A DNA stretch of 64,000 nucleotides. Source: Bernardetia sp. ABR2-2B (GTDB lineage Bacteria; Bacteroidota; Bacteroidia; Cytophagales; Bernardetiaceae). Below are positions 53,753 through 63,392 of this stretch, one piece after another (the stretch's first letter is position 1; every line of letters begins with the position of its first letter). The notes beneath the pieces were generated by a model. The model saw only the letters and a list, made by a program, of their open reading frames with translations, was not told the origin of the DNA and did no database searches. The stretch spans positions 2,283,293 to 2,347,292 of the forward strand of contig NZ_CP147020.1 of the NCBI RefSeq assembly GCF_037126435.1, read 5' to 3'. A program made the translations under genes and the position numbers.

Positions 53753-54385
53753 TTATTTAGGACGGCTCGTAGAACGAACACCATGCTTGAATATATCACC
53801 CAAATATTTGAAGAAAGACGGATTATTTTCTTCTTCTGTAAAATCTTTACGATTTACTTCTTCTGAACCTGCTTCTTCCAAAACAGCTTTAATTTCTGCT
53901 TCTGAAAGACTATTTTTGGCTAAGTCAATAGCTACAATATGTTTATCATCTGTACTACGACGGTCAAAGATACGAGGAACTTTGTAAGGTTTCAAATCTT
54001 GAGAAACCAAAAACGAACCTACCATACCAAAGGCAGAAAAAAGAACAGTCATCTCAAAAGTAACAGGAACAAAATCGGGAATTGCAATAAATGGCTTTCC
54101 ACCAATAATCATAGGCCAAAGTGCACCCATCATACCTGTTTGCATTGTGATTGCAGCCGTAGTTCCTAAAGCTCCAAACATAAATGCTGCTTTTGGCAAC
54201 CAAGAATGTCCGTAACCTAAATTTTTCTCCAATCCATGAACTGGATATGGATTAAATACTTCGTAGATAGAAATTCCTTTTTCACGAATATGATCAACAC
54301 CGTGTTTTAAGTCATCTTCATCACTATAAACACCTAAGATATAGTGCTTATCTACTTCCATTGTATTTGATGTATTATTTGCCAT
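53753..54385 (-). CDS. actD: Alternative complex III subunit ActD (DUF3341)
   Basis: A 210-residue protein of the DUF3341 family: a cytoplasmic ferredoxin-like N-terminal part (YILGVYSDEDDLKHGVDHIREKG, YEVFNPYPVHGLE), two membrane helices (~75-100 and ~110-140) and a short C-terminal tail. It is a structural subunit in alternative complex III. Position between actC and actE is conserved in Bacteroidota. Confidence 0.92.
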   Translation of the reverse strand: MANNTSNTMEVDKHYILGVYSDEDDLKHGVDHIREKGISIYEVFNPYPVHGLEKNLGYGHSWLPKAAFMFGALGTTAAITMQTGMMGALWPMIIGGKPFIAIPDFVPVTFEMTVLFSAFGMVGSFLVSQDLKPYKVPRIFDRRSTDDKHIVAIDLAKNSLSEAEIKAVLEEAGSEEVNRKDFTEEENNPSFFKYLGDIFKHGVRSTSRPK

Positions 54386-54454
54386 AATTTTAATATCTTT
54401 TTCTCCCTAATAAACTAAGTAGTAATTTTAAAATAGTTGTATTTCATCAACATC

Positions 54455-55858
54455 TTAAACTACATCATGAGGGTCTTTAATGGTTTCTCTGTTTTTATAA
54501 ACGTGGTGATTAGATGTTTTCAATACTGATTTTACTTCTGCCATATTTATTACTGGGAAAAACTTAGCAAATAAGAAGAAAAGCGTAAAGAACAAACCAA
54601 AAGTAAATACATAACACATTACATCCCAAAGTGTCGGACTAAAGTATGTCCAAGAAGAAGGAAGGTAATCATTATGAAGCGATGTAACAATAATTACGAA
54701 ACGCTCAAACCACATTCCGATATTTACAATAATAGAAAGAATAAATGTAAATACGATGCTTGTACGAAGCTTCTTAAACCAAAATACTTGTGGAGAGATT
54801 ACGTTACACGTCATCATTGACCAATATGCCCACCAATAATCTCCTGTTGAACGGTTGATAAAACAGTATTGTTCATAAGGAACACCTGAATACCAAGCCA
54901 TAAATAATTCTGTAATATAAGCAATACCTACGATAGAACCAGTTACCATAATGATAATGTTCATCAGTTCAATATGCTCTAAAGTAATGTAGTGTTCTAA
55001 TTTATATACTTTGCGAGTAATAATCATTAAAGTAAGTACCATCGCAAAACCTGAGAAAATTGCTCCTGCAACAAAGTAAGGAGGGAAAATCGTAGTATGC
55101 CACCCTGGTATTACTGAGGTTGCAAAGTCCATACTTACAATCGTATGTACAGAAAGTACAAGTGGTGTAGAAAGACCAGCTAAAATCAAAGCAACAGCTT
55201 CGTAATGAACCCAAGCTTTTGCACCACCTACCCAGCCAAGGCTAAGCGCACCATAAAAAATACGACCAAACTTCGTAACAGCACGGTCACGGATAGTCGC
55301 AAAATCAGGTACAAGTCCTATAAACCAGAAAACAAGTGATACAGAGAAATAAGTTGAGATGGCAAAAACGTCCCAAAGAAGAGGAGAGTTAAAGTTTACC
55401 CAAAGAGAACCAAATGTATTTGGTAAAGGCAAAACCCAATAAGCTCCTAACCATGGACGACCCATGTGAACAATAGGCCAAACGGCTGCACAAATAACAG
55501 CAAAAATTGTCATTGCTTCTGCTGCACGGTTAATAGCAGTACGCCATTTTTGACGAAAAAGTAAAAGTACGGCAGAAATAAGTGTTCCTGCGTGACCAAT
55601 ACCTACCCACCAAACAAAGTTGGTAATATCCCAAGCCCACTGTACGGTTTTGTTGAGTCCCCAACGACCGATTCCGTTCCAAAGCATATCTCCTAAAAAC
55701 GCTCCTCCTGCTATAAGCAGAACCAAAGCAAAAGCAAAAGCTGCCCACCATAATGGAGCTGGATTATCTTCTACTCTTCCTGCAATATCCTTTGTAATGT
55801 CGTGATAGGTCTTATCACCAGTTACTAAGGGTTCTCGTACATCTGATATTATTTGCAT
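54455..55858 (-). CDS. actC: Alternative complex III subunit ActC (NrfD-like)
   Basis: A 467-residue NrfD/PsrC-type membrane protein with about ten helices (e.g. WWAAFAFALVLLIAGGAFLG; ILAGLSTPLVLSVHTIVSMD). In alternative complex III, ActC holds the quinol-binding site near the periplasmic side and hands electrons to the Fe-S chain of ActB. The gene lies 99 bases after actB and is followed by actD at a 69-base distance, all on the minus strand. Confidence 0.93.
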   Translation of the reverse strand: MQIISDVREPLVTGDKTYHDITKDIAGRVEDNPAPLWWAAFAFALVLLIAGGAFLGDMLWNGIGRWGLNKTVQWAWDITNFVWWVGIGHAGTLISAVLLLFRQKWRTAINRAAEAMTIFAVICAAVWPIVHMGRPWLGAYWVLPLPNTFGSLWVNFNSPLLWDVFAISTYFSVSLVFWFIGLVPDFATIRDRAVTKFGRIFYGALSLGWVGGAKAWVHYEAVALILAGLSTPLVLSVHTIVSMDFATSVIPGWHTTIFPPYFVAGAIFSGFAMVLTLMIITRKVYKLEHYITLEHIELMNIIIMVTGSIVGIAYITELFMAWYSGVPYEQYCFINRSTGDYWWAYWSMMTCNVISPQVFWFKKLRTSIVFTFILSIIVNIGMWFERFVIIVTSLHNDYLPSSWTYFSPTLWDVMCYVFTFGLFFTLFFLFAKFFPVINMAEVKSVLKTSNHHVYKNRETIKDPHDVV

Positions 55859-55957
55859 GATGATGTAATAATGTTGTGATGATTATCTAATTAAATTCTT
55901 TATATATTTTTAGAAGTAAGGTCTATAATTACTTACAAACCCTACTTATTTTTTGTT

Positions 55958-58900
55958 TTATGACTGTGCAGCTTCTACCATATCCTCAGCTGATTGAGGA
56001 TTCACACCAGAAGGAACGAATGCTTCTTCTTGGTTACGAACTTTAGTCAAGTACCAAACATTCGGACGAGTATTAATCTCATGTAGAACGTTGTAAGCAC
56101 GTTTGTCTAATTCTGGCTCTAATAACTTCACAATTTCACTGTCTCGGTTATTCAAATCTCCAAAAGTGATTGCACTTGTAGGACATGCACTAGCACAAGC
56201 AGTAACTACTTCGCCATCACGAACCTTACGCTCCTCACGTTTTGCAGCTAGTTTACCCTCTTGGATTCTTTGTACACAAAGTGAACATTTTTCCATTACA
56301 CCACGAGAACGAACAGTAACATCTGGATTCAATACCATTTTGCCTAATGCATTGTTCTGGTTGTAATCAAATTCTGAGTTATTGTGATACTTAAACCAGT
56401 TGAAACGACGAACTTTATAAGGACAGTTGTTTGCACAATATTTCGTACCTACACAACGGTTATATGTCATTTGATTAAGACCTTCTGAACTGTGCGTAGT
56501 TGCAGCAACTGGACAAACAGTTTCACAAGGTGCATTATTACAATGCTGACACATCATTGGTTGGAATACAACTTCTGGATTTTCAGAAACAGCTTTTAGT
56601 TTAGGATAATCAGAAGCTCCTGGGCTTTCACCTGGTGCCAGTTTAGTTGATGAAGTATAATAACGGTCAATACGCATCCAGTGCATCTCACGACGATTTT
56701 CTACTTCTGTCTTTCCAACAACTGGAACATTGTTTTCCATACTACAGGCTACCAAACAAGCCGAACAACCTGTACAAGTATTTAAGTCGATAACCATTCC
56801 CCAGTGATGGAGGTTATATTCAAAAGTATCTGCTGCATACTCATCACGCTCACGCTGACGAACAAGCCAGTTATCTTCTGTTCCTGGTTTTATTTTATCT
56901 TTTGCATTCTCTTCTGCTTTAGCTATTGGGTCATTTTCAGAACCATAACCATCGCTATCAATATCCCAAATTGAAATATCAGTAGGCTCGGTTTTCTTAC
57001 CATCCATTGTAACTTTAGGGTCGTACTTTTTAGCTATCAAATTATCAACATCTTGATAATCTTTCAAGATAGCCTCTTGAATAATCGTTTCACGACCTAA
57101 ATATGTTTGGTGCGTTTGAGTACGAGCTATTTTTTCTGTATCCCCTGCTGCTTCAATAGTTACACCACTTGTACGTGTATATTGGATAAACCCATCACGC
57201 ATAGAAAGCATTTTGTAACTATTTGCTCCACCTGCTTCAACAGAAACTTTTCCTAAGTTATTATTTGTGTTATTTTCGTCATCTTCTTTATGACCGTAAC
57301 CTAAAGAAATAGCAACCGTATTGGTTGGCATTCCTGGTTGAATAATCACAGGCAAAATGTAGGGAGTACCATCAACTGTTACTTTCGCTTGTGAAGTTTT
57401 CACTTCTACAGTCTCAAAACCAAGTTCGGCTGCTTTTTGCATAGAAACAAGGACAGCATGTCCCCAAGTCAATTTTGTGATTGGGTCTGGTGTTTCTTGA
57501 ATCCAAGGGTTATTTGCCATTGAACCTGTTCCCATTACAGGAGAAGGATAAACGACTAACTCTACTTCACTTCCCTGTACAGGAACAGTAGTAGCATAAT
57601 TCTTTTTGATATTTGCATCTATGCTAGACCAATCAGCATCTTTATATGTAATAGATGTATTTGCTGTTGCAGCACCTGCCACTAACTCTTCTCCTTCAAC
57701 TGTTTCAGTATCTACTACAAAATCAGTTTCAGAATATTCTGTTTTTAGACCTGCTAATGTAGTGTCTTGACTACTTTGCATTGTTGCTGCTCCCATTACA
57801 GAAGAAGCATTAGAGCTTTTAGACATTACAACTCCATCATGAAGCCACTTTTTCCAACTATTCTCAAAGTTCATTCCGTTCATAGGAAGACCTTTAGATT
57901 TCCATGTAGAACGTAAATAGGTATAATAATCTCCTTCCATTCCTGCCCAGCTCATCAAGCTATCTTGGAACTGACGAGTATCAAAAATTGGATTGATAGT
58001 AGGCTGAATAAGACTTAAATGACCAGCTTTTGGTTCAGCATCATTCCATGATTCTAAATAATGACGGTCTGGAGTAAGGTATGTACAGAAATTAGCTGTC
58101 GCATCAATTCTATCAGAAGTCGAAACAGAAAGCTTTGCTTTAGGAAGAGCCGCTGCAATATCACTTCCTCTTGGGTGGTCATAAACAGGGTTACAATTAT
58201 AGAAAATTACACCTGCGCCACCTTGTAAATCTTTTATAAAATCTGTCATTTGCTTATCATCGCCTTTGCGCTGATATGAAGGGTTTTGCATATCAATCGT
58301 TTTGCCATAACTCCCTAATTTCTGATTGATTGCATTGACAAGTTGCTGAACGTCTGGGTCATTCGAACCAGAAACTACAAGGGCTTTTCCATTTGCAGCT
58401 TTAAGGTCTTTGAGTAGTTGTTGATAGTTCTTCTCTAAAACAGCATTTTCAAATTTGAAAGCACCTCCAGCATTTCCTCCGAGTGCTTTGTACAAAGCTG
58501 CTACAACTGCACCTTCTTGAGAAGGAGAAATCGGCAAACGATAATCTGCTGAAGCACCTGTATTTGAATAGACAGATTCAATTTGATAATGACGAGACAT
58601 CGTTTTCTTATTTTCAGAAATCTTACGAGTCTTAGCATATTGTACTGAATGCTCAACTTGAGAAAGCCAAAAGCCTAAAAAGTCTGCATTAATAGAAACA
58701 ATAAGCTCTGCTTTATCAAAATTATAAGAAGGAACTACTTTTCTTCCAAAGCTACGGAAGTTAGCTTCCATCATACCCGAAACAGAAACAGGGTCATACG
58801 ACACGTGCTTTGCTCCAGTTTTAGCACAAAATTCATTTATAAGTTTTTGAGTTGTCGGACTTACAACAGTCTGACTAACCAAACGAAGATTAGAATCAAT

Positions 58901-59428
58901 TTTTGAAGAAATTTCAGAATCAACTGTTTTCCAATCTGTTTTTGCTTTATCTTTTAATGGGTGTTTTGCTTTTTCGTTATCATACAATCCTAGAACAGAG
59001 GCACTAATACGAGCATTTACTTTTCCTTTAGAAAGAGGAGAAAATGCGTTTCCATCTGCAAAAATAGGACGACCTTCACGAGTTTTGATAACTACTGGAC
59101 TTGCCTCACCACCATCTACAAAAGTAGAAGCGTAGTAATTAGGAATAGTAGGAATTACCTCTTCTGGTGCAGTAAGGTACGGAATTGCATGTTTGACAGG
59201 AGCTTCACAAGCTGTTAGAGAAACAGCTGCTACACTAAACCCCATCACTTTTAAGAAATCACGACGAGAGCTTTTAGTAATATCATCGTCTTCTTCCTTA
59301 GTATTATCTCCATAAGCATCCTTTATTTTAAGGTCTTGTGGAAATTCTTTTTCAGCGTTTTGGATAAAATCAGGGTCATTTTTTAGTTGTTCGATGCCCT
59401 TCCAATATATGCGTTCACTTAATTTCAT
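55958..59428 (-). CDS. actB: Alternative complex III subunit ActB (molybdopterin-oxidoreductase-like, Fe-S)
   Basis: A 1156-residue periplasmic subunit. An internal twin-arginine-type signal lies at residues ~53-80 (SSRRDFLKVMGFS, R55-R56), as in the TAT-variant family. Residues ~80-850 resemble molybdopterin oxidoreductases but, as known for ActB, bind no such cofactor. From ~880 on, four cysteine groups (CTGCSACLVAC, CQHCNNAPCETVC, CVGTKYCANNC, CSLCVQRIQ with CASAC) can hold four Fe-S clusters. It carries electrons from ActC to the hemes of ActA. Quinol:cytochrome c oxidoreductase, replacing bc1. Confidence 0.94.
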   Translation of the reverse strand: MKLSERIYWKGIEQLKNDPDFIQNAEKEFPQDLKIKDAYGDNTKEEDDDITKSSRRDFLKVMGFSVAAVSLTACEAPVKHAIPYLTAPEEVIPTIPNYYASTFVDGGEASPVVIKTREGRPIFADGNAFSPLSKGKVNARISASVLGLYDNEKAKHPLKDKAKTDWKTVDSEISSKIDSNLRLVSQTVVSPTTQKLINEFCAKTGAKHVSYDPVSVSGMMEANFRSFGRKVVPSYNFDKAELIVSINADFLGFWLSQVEHSVQYAKTRKISENKKTMSRHYQIESVYSNTGASADYRLPISPSQEGAVVAALYKALGGNAGGAFKFENAVLEKNYQQLLKDLKAANGKALVVSGSNDPDVQQLVNAINQKLGSYGKTIDMQNPSYQRKGDDKQMTDFIKDLQGGAGVIFYNCNPVYDHPRGSDIAAALPKAKLSVSTSDRIDATANFCTYLTPDRHYLESWNDAEPKAGHLSLIQPTINPIFDTRQFQDSLMSWAGMEGDYYTYLRSTWKSKGLPMNGMNFENSWKKWLHDGVVMSKSSNASSVMGAATMQSSQDTTLAGLKTEYSETDFVVDTETVEGEELVAGAATANTSITYKDADWSSIDANIKKNYATTVPVQGSEVELVVYPSPVMGTGSMANNPWIQETPDPITKLTWGHAVLVSMQKAAELGFETVEVKTSQAKVTVDGTPYILPVIIQPGMPTNTVAISLGYGHKEDDENNTNNNLGKVSVEAGGANSYKMLSMRDGFIQYTRTSGVTIEAAGDTEKIARTQTHQTYLGRETIIQEAILKDYQDVDNLIAKKYDPKVTMDGKKTEPTDISIWDIDSDGYGSENDPIAKAEENAKDKIKPGTEDNWLVRQRERDEYAADTFEYNLHHWGMVIDLNTCTGCSACLVACSMENNVPVVGKTEVENRREMHWMRIDRYYTSSTKLAPGESPGASDYPKLKAVSENPEVVFQPMMCQHCNNAPCETVCPVAATTHSSEGLNQMTYNRCVGTKYCANNCPYKVRRFNWFKYHNNSEFDYNQNNALGKMVLNPDVTVRSRGVMEKCSLCVQRIQEGKLAAKREERKVRDGEVVTACASACPTSAITFGDLNNRDSEIVKLLEPELDKRAYNVLHEINTRPNVWYLTKVRNQEEAFVPSGVNPQSAEDMVEAAQS

Positions 59429-59466
59429 TTTCTTAGGTTTAAGTTGTTGAGCGACAAGTTAATGGT

Positions 59467-60831
59467 TTAATAGTGACATTTAGAACATTCTAACCCACCA
59501 ATATCTTCAACTTTTAATGGTTCTTTAGATGTAGAATTATGCAATTTGATAAGATTATCGTAATAATTATTTCCTTTTGCATTTACATCCCATTCACGGT
59601 GGCAGTTGATACACCAACCCATAGTAAGTAGCGACACTTGTTGTACTACTTCCATTTCTTGAATCTCACCATGACACGTCTGACATTCAATACCACCTAC
59701 TTTTACGTGTTGAGAGTGATTGAAGTAAGAAAGGTCTGGCAAGTTATGTACACGAACCCATTGAATAGGCTCATTTTTTTCAATAGCGTTATAGATTTTT
59801 TGAATCTCTGGAGAACCACGACGAAGTTCGCCATGACAGTTCATACAAACATTTGCAGAAGGAATAACGGCAGACTTACCTTTTTCTACCCCTGAATGAC
59901 AGAATTTACAATCAATTTCGTAATATCCTGCGTGAAGTTTGTGAGAGAATTTAATCGGTTGAGTAGGAGCATACCCTTGCTGAACACCGATTGTCCAAAG
60001 TCCTGCAAAAAGCTCTTTTGCACCAACAGCTACCAGTACGAATAATACGACACCAATAAAAGCAGAGCTTGTAAAGAAGGCTTTAAAATCAAATATAGAT
60101 TGAGTAACTACTGTATCTTCGTCTTCTTCTAACTTTTCTTTCTGTAAATAACCTGAAAGAACTGAAGTAAGAACAACTAACACTAGCGCAACCACTAACA
60201 AAAGAGCAATCAAGCCAATTACAACTCCTAGTAATAAACTAGAGTTTGCAGCTCCTCCTTCTTGCACAGCTCCTCCTCCATCTCCAGCAACTGCAACTGT
60301 AGCAGCAGGAACAGGAACAGTTTTGATATAATCTAAAATAGAAGCTACTTCCTCATCTTTGAAAAAATCGTGATTTGGCATATACTGCTGATACTCTTCG
60401 TAGAGTTTTTGAGCATAAGCATCTCCCGAATTAATTACCTTTTCAGGGTATTTAATAAAATTGATGATAGCTGCACGACTTCCCCAACGAGCTTCTGCGC
60501 CATTCAATGCAGGACCCACCACTTTTTTGTGGACAGCATGACATTGAGCACAGTTACCTTCAAAAAGTTCTTTTCCTTGTGCAATTACTTCTGGACTTTC
60601 TCCAGCAGTAGCACCATCGTCTGTTGTTGCTGTTGCGTCGTCAGTAGTTTGTGCTGTTGAGTCTTGTTGAGCATATGCACACTGTGTAGAGAGTACAGTA
60701 ATGGTAGAAATAACCAAGAGCATCAAGACAAAACCAAAAGCACTTCCTGTAACACTTCTTTTAAAACCTCGTCTAAAGGAACGAAGTCTGTTAGAATATG
60801 ACTTTTGTATTAGTAGTTGTTTGAATAACAT
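59467..60831 (-). CDS. actA: Alternative complex III subunit ActA (pentaheme cytochrome with N-terminal monoheme domain)
   Basis: A 454-residue cytochrome. The start at 60831 precedes a signal-like segment (AFGFVLMLLVISTITVLS; cut after YAQ). A monoheme cytochrome c domain with CAQCH comes first, then two membrane helices (~residues 200-225 and ~250-275), and a C-terminal part with five heme motifs: CKFCH, CMNCH, CQTCH, CINCH and CSKCH. ActA is known as a pentaheme subunit; the sixth heme domain in front may take over the role of a mobile cytochrome or link to the oxidase. First gene of the respiratory block. Confidence 0.92.
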   Translation of the reverse strand: MLFKQLLIQKSYSNRLRSFRRGFKRSVTGSAFGFVLMLLVISTITVLSTQCAYAQQDSTAQTTDDATATTDDGATAGESPEVIAQGKELFEGNCAQCHAVHKKVVGPALNGAEARWGSRAAIINFIKYPEKVINSGDAYAQKLYEEYQQYMPNHDFFKDEEVASILDYIKTVPVPAATVAVAGDGGGAVQEGGAANSSLLLGVVIGLIALLLVVALVLVVLTSVLSGYLQKEKLEEDEDTVVTQSIFDFKAFFTSSAFIGVVLFVLVAVGAKELFAGLWTIGVQQGYAPTQPIKFSHKLHAGYYEIDCKFCHSGVEKGKSAVIPSANVCMNCHGELRRGSPEIQKIYNAIEKNEPIQWVRVHNLPDLSYFNHSQHVKVGGIECQTCHGEIQEMEVVQQVSLLTMGWCINCHREWDVNAKGNNYYDNLIKLHNSTSKEPLKVEDIGGLECSKCHY

Positions 60832-61469
60832 ATTTTTTAAATAATATAGGTGACAAGCACAAAACAATATAAATTTTGATATAAGTAGCCTTAACTTTTT
60901 AATAATGTTTGACTGAATATATCTATCGACTATAAGACTGTGCTGTTTTCGTTTACAAAATTAGTATGCGTATTGGTTTTTATCAATGTTTATTTCAAAA
61001 TACATCAAATTTTGTTTTTGAGACAAAAACACTAACCAATTGATTAACAGTTACTTATAAATTTACACAAAAACTCATGGCATAATTTAAAATGATTCTA
61101 AATAATTTTAAGTTGCTTTTTCACTTGTTTTTCCAAAAAAAATAAAATTTGTAATGGATATAAAAGCTCAAAGATTTAGACCGTTTGACTTAGATATTGA
61201 AGTTTTTAATTTCTTTTACTATCATTTTAAAACTCTTACTCTCGGAGATAAAAAAAGTTTTAAAAAATCGAAAAAAAATTAAACTGAACTTACAGTTTCG
61301 TTTTTCAACAGAATTGCAATTACTATTCAAAATTATTTCTTTTATCTTTAAAAACAAAATTAATTTATCAGTTTAACTCTGTTCATTCAACTTTATAATA
61401 GGAGTAAACTAGACAAGCCCTAGAAAAATATTTTTAGAGAAAAATAAAAAATATTTCAATTTAGCTTTT
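60832..61469. other. Intergenic region upstream of actA and the 51-residue gene
   Basis: About 640 very AT-rich bases between divergent genes. It should hold the actA promoter, but no full TAnnTTTG element is seen near its start. Poly-A runs are frequent. No reading frame or stable hairpin was found. Confidence 0.45.
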
Positions 61470-61495
61470 TTTGATAAAAAAAATTCTTATCTTTG
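61470..61495 (+). promoter_or_regulatory. Promoter of the 51-residue gene
   Basis: TTTG (61470-61473) and TATCTTTG (61488-61495), the latter a full match to the -7 consensus and 35 bases before the start codon. The spacing of 14 bases is shorter than usual, so the -33 assignment is weak. Confidence 0.6.
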
Positions 61496-61530
61496 CGTCT
61501 TAGTTTTCGAAAACGCTAAACCATAATATT

Positions 61531-61686
61531 ATGTCAGTTACTAGATTAGAACGCAAATTGAAGCGTCGTCGTCGTGCATCTGTTGCACGTGATAAGATGC
61601 TCAAAAAAAACAACTTTGTACCTCCAATGCTTAATGTAGATGTTGAGGCAATCAAAGCTGAATTTGAGAAAAACAAAAAAGCGTAG
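61531..61686 (+). CDS. Small conserved basic protein (51 residues)
   Basis: A 51-residue protein, MSVTRLERKLKRRRRASVAR at the start and VDVEAIKAEFEKNKKA at the end. The N-terminal half is very basic (RKLKRRRRA), the C-terminal half carries the NVDVEAIKAEF motif. From memory, small proteins of this pattern (VTRLKRK... near the start, NVDVEAIKA near the end) are found across Bacteroidota without assigned function. The basic part could bind RNA or DNA. It has its own promoter and a very strong terminator, so it is expressed as a separate unit. Confidence 0.8.
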   Translation: MSVTRLERKLKRRRRASVARDKMLKKNNFVPPMLNVDVEAIKAEFEKNKKA

Positions 61687-61710
61687 GTCTATCTATAAAG
61701 ACCAAAACAT

Positions 61711-61754
61711 ATAAAAAAACCTTCATTCTAGCTTTAGAATGAAGGTTTTTTTAT
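61711..61754. terminator. Strong bidirectional terminator
   Basis: Perfect 20-base arms (61711-61730 and 61735-61754) with a four-base loop GCTT. A and T runs form the outer stem, so it works in both directions, between the small gene (plus) and the PspA gene (minus). Confidence 0.92.
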
Positions 61755-61779
61755 AGAAAAAATTTCTAAAATTTTATTT

Positions 61780-62550
61780 CTAGCTTTCTGGAGTTGGTGG
61801 AGGTGTTGAAGTATCAGCACTTTCATCCGAACTAGAAGAAGCATTTTGAGCCAATCCTAATTTTGCTTTTAATTCTAAAAGAGAAGCAGAAGATGAAGCT
61901 GCCGAACCTGTTCCTAATGCTTTTGCCACATCGTCATCAACAGATGTATTCATAGACGCAATTTCGCCATACGACTCTGCCAGTGCTTCTTCTTGTGATA
62001 CTTTCTCTTTCATACGCTCAAGCATAGAAACCGTACCACTAGAATCAATTTGAGACATTTGTTTGTTGATTTTCTTTGTAGCCGAACTCACTTTCGAACG
62101 AGCCTTCAAGGTACGAAGTTCGTTTTCATACGTTCCTACTTTCGATTTAAGTGTCTGAATATTTTGATTCATTTTAGAAACGTGCTGCTCGTGAGTTGTC
62201 ATTTCTTTACCCGTACGTTCAGCTTGTTGTTGTGCTTCTTCTTTCTTACGAAGCATTTCAGAAGCCAAACGGTCAGCTTCTGCTGGGTCTAGCTCTCCAG
62301 TTTGTGCTTTTTGAAGCAACAAAACTGCTTTCTGCTCATAGTTTTTAGACTGAGAAAGAAATTGTTGATGGTCACGCTTTGCACGAATAGCTAGTGCTTT
62401 TAGTTCTGCTAACCCTTGAAGACTTTCGTTAAGGTTTCCTTTCAAATCACGGATTCCTTGTTCGGTCATCTTGATTGGGTCTTCTAATTTATCTATTGCA
62501 TTATGAGCCTCTGCTTTGCCCATGCTAAAAAGACGTTTGAATATAGACAT
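61780..62550 (-). CDS. pspA: PspA/IM30 family membrane-stress protein
   Basis: A 256-residue protein of the PspA/Vipp1 (IM30) family. It begins MSIFKRLFSMGKAEAHNAID, the usual amphipathic start that binds the inner membrane, followed by a long helical hairpin (residues ~25-190; e.g. LAELKALAIRAKRDHQQFL) and a Ser/Asp-rich tail ending in PPPTPES. These proteins form rings or rods that protect damaged membranes. The gene symbol is used at family level. The YbjN-like gene lies upstream on the same strand, 189 bases away. Confidence 0.88.
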   Translation of the reverse strand: MSIFKRLFSMGKAEAHNAIDKLEDPIKMTEQGIRDLKGNLNESLQGLAELKALAIRAKRDHQQFLSQSKNYEQKAVLLLQKAQTGELDPAEADRLASEMLRKKEEAQQQAERTGKEMTTHEQHVSKMNQNIQTLKSKVGTYENELRTLKARSKVSSATKKINKQMSQIDSSGTVSMLERMKEKVSQEEALAESYGEIASMNTSVDDDVAKALGTGSAASSSASLLELKAKLGLAQNASSSSDESADTSTPPPTPES

Positions 62551-62739
62551 ATTTATATTTCTTTAAGGTTCTGTTTAATTTTTAAATTCTTGTTTATTAC
62601 TATCAAAGGTTTATTAATAATAATAAATTGGTAATCATGCGAGGTAAATATTTTGCTAAGTAATTTAGAATCACTCAACTAGATGTAAATACAAGTTTTT
62701 GTTTTACCAAAAAGTTAAAAGTTTCATATTAGTTATGAA

Positions 62740-63162
62740 TTAATATGCTTCTTTTACTGCACTTGCATCTGCTTTTGCGAACTCTAAAAGATGTTCTGAA
62801 TATTCTGCCATCAATAATTTGAGTGAATTAATAGAACCTTCAAGTTCGTTTAGGTCTAAGTTTTCGATTTGAAGTGTATCTCTAAAGAGTAATTTTTTAC
62901 CTGTTTCGTCTAATGAAAAAGCCCCATGTACGATTTCTCTATTTTTTTGGAGCAAACGAGTAAGCGTTTTTTCGTCGACGTGTTTGAGTTCTAAGATATA
63001 CTGCTCAATAATTAGAATAGGATCTTCACAATCGACTACTAAATTACGAATGCCTTCTTCTTCGTCATTGATGATAAAAAGTTGTTCTTCAGCGTCTTCT
63101 GCTGTGATGTCGTAGCCGAGTTCTAGCAAGTAATCTTTTACAATCTGAAAGTGGTCTTTCAT
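62740..63162 (-). CDS. YbjN/CesT-like small acidic protein
   Basis: A 140-residue acidic cytoplasmic protein with the fold pattern of the YbjN or type III chaperone-like family: FQIVKDYLLELGYDITAEDA at the start, then QLFIINDEEEGIRNLVVDCE and a helical second half (LRLLQ-type helix TLTRLLQKNREIVHG, SINSLKLLMAEYSEHLLEF). In other Bacteroidota such genes accompany pspA, as here, so a joint role in the membrane-stress response is plausible. Confidence 0.72.
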   Translation of the reverse strand: MKDHFQIVKDYLLELGYDITAEDAEEQLFIINDEEEGIRNLVVDCEDPILIIEQYILELKHVDEKTLTRLLQKNREIVHGAFSLDETGKKLLFRDTLQIENLDLNELEGSINSLKLLMAEYSEHLLEFAKADASAVKEAY

Positions 63163-63392
63163 ACAAGTTGATAGTTAAATTTGATTGAATGTTAAGTCTT
63201 TATAATGACTTTGTATAAGCCTTATGAAATAATCCTTTAAAATAAGATTTTTTTATCGAAAAAGTAGAATTAAATTAGAATTTTTCTAAAATTTTATTTT
63301 AAGTCGTTAGTGGAGACACCAAAAATGGCTTATCTATTCTGTATGTACGAAAAATAGGTGCTTTATGTTTTTAGTTTTTTCATACAAGGATT

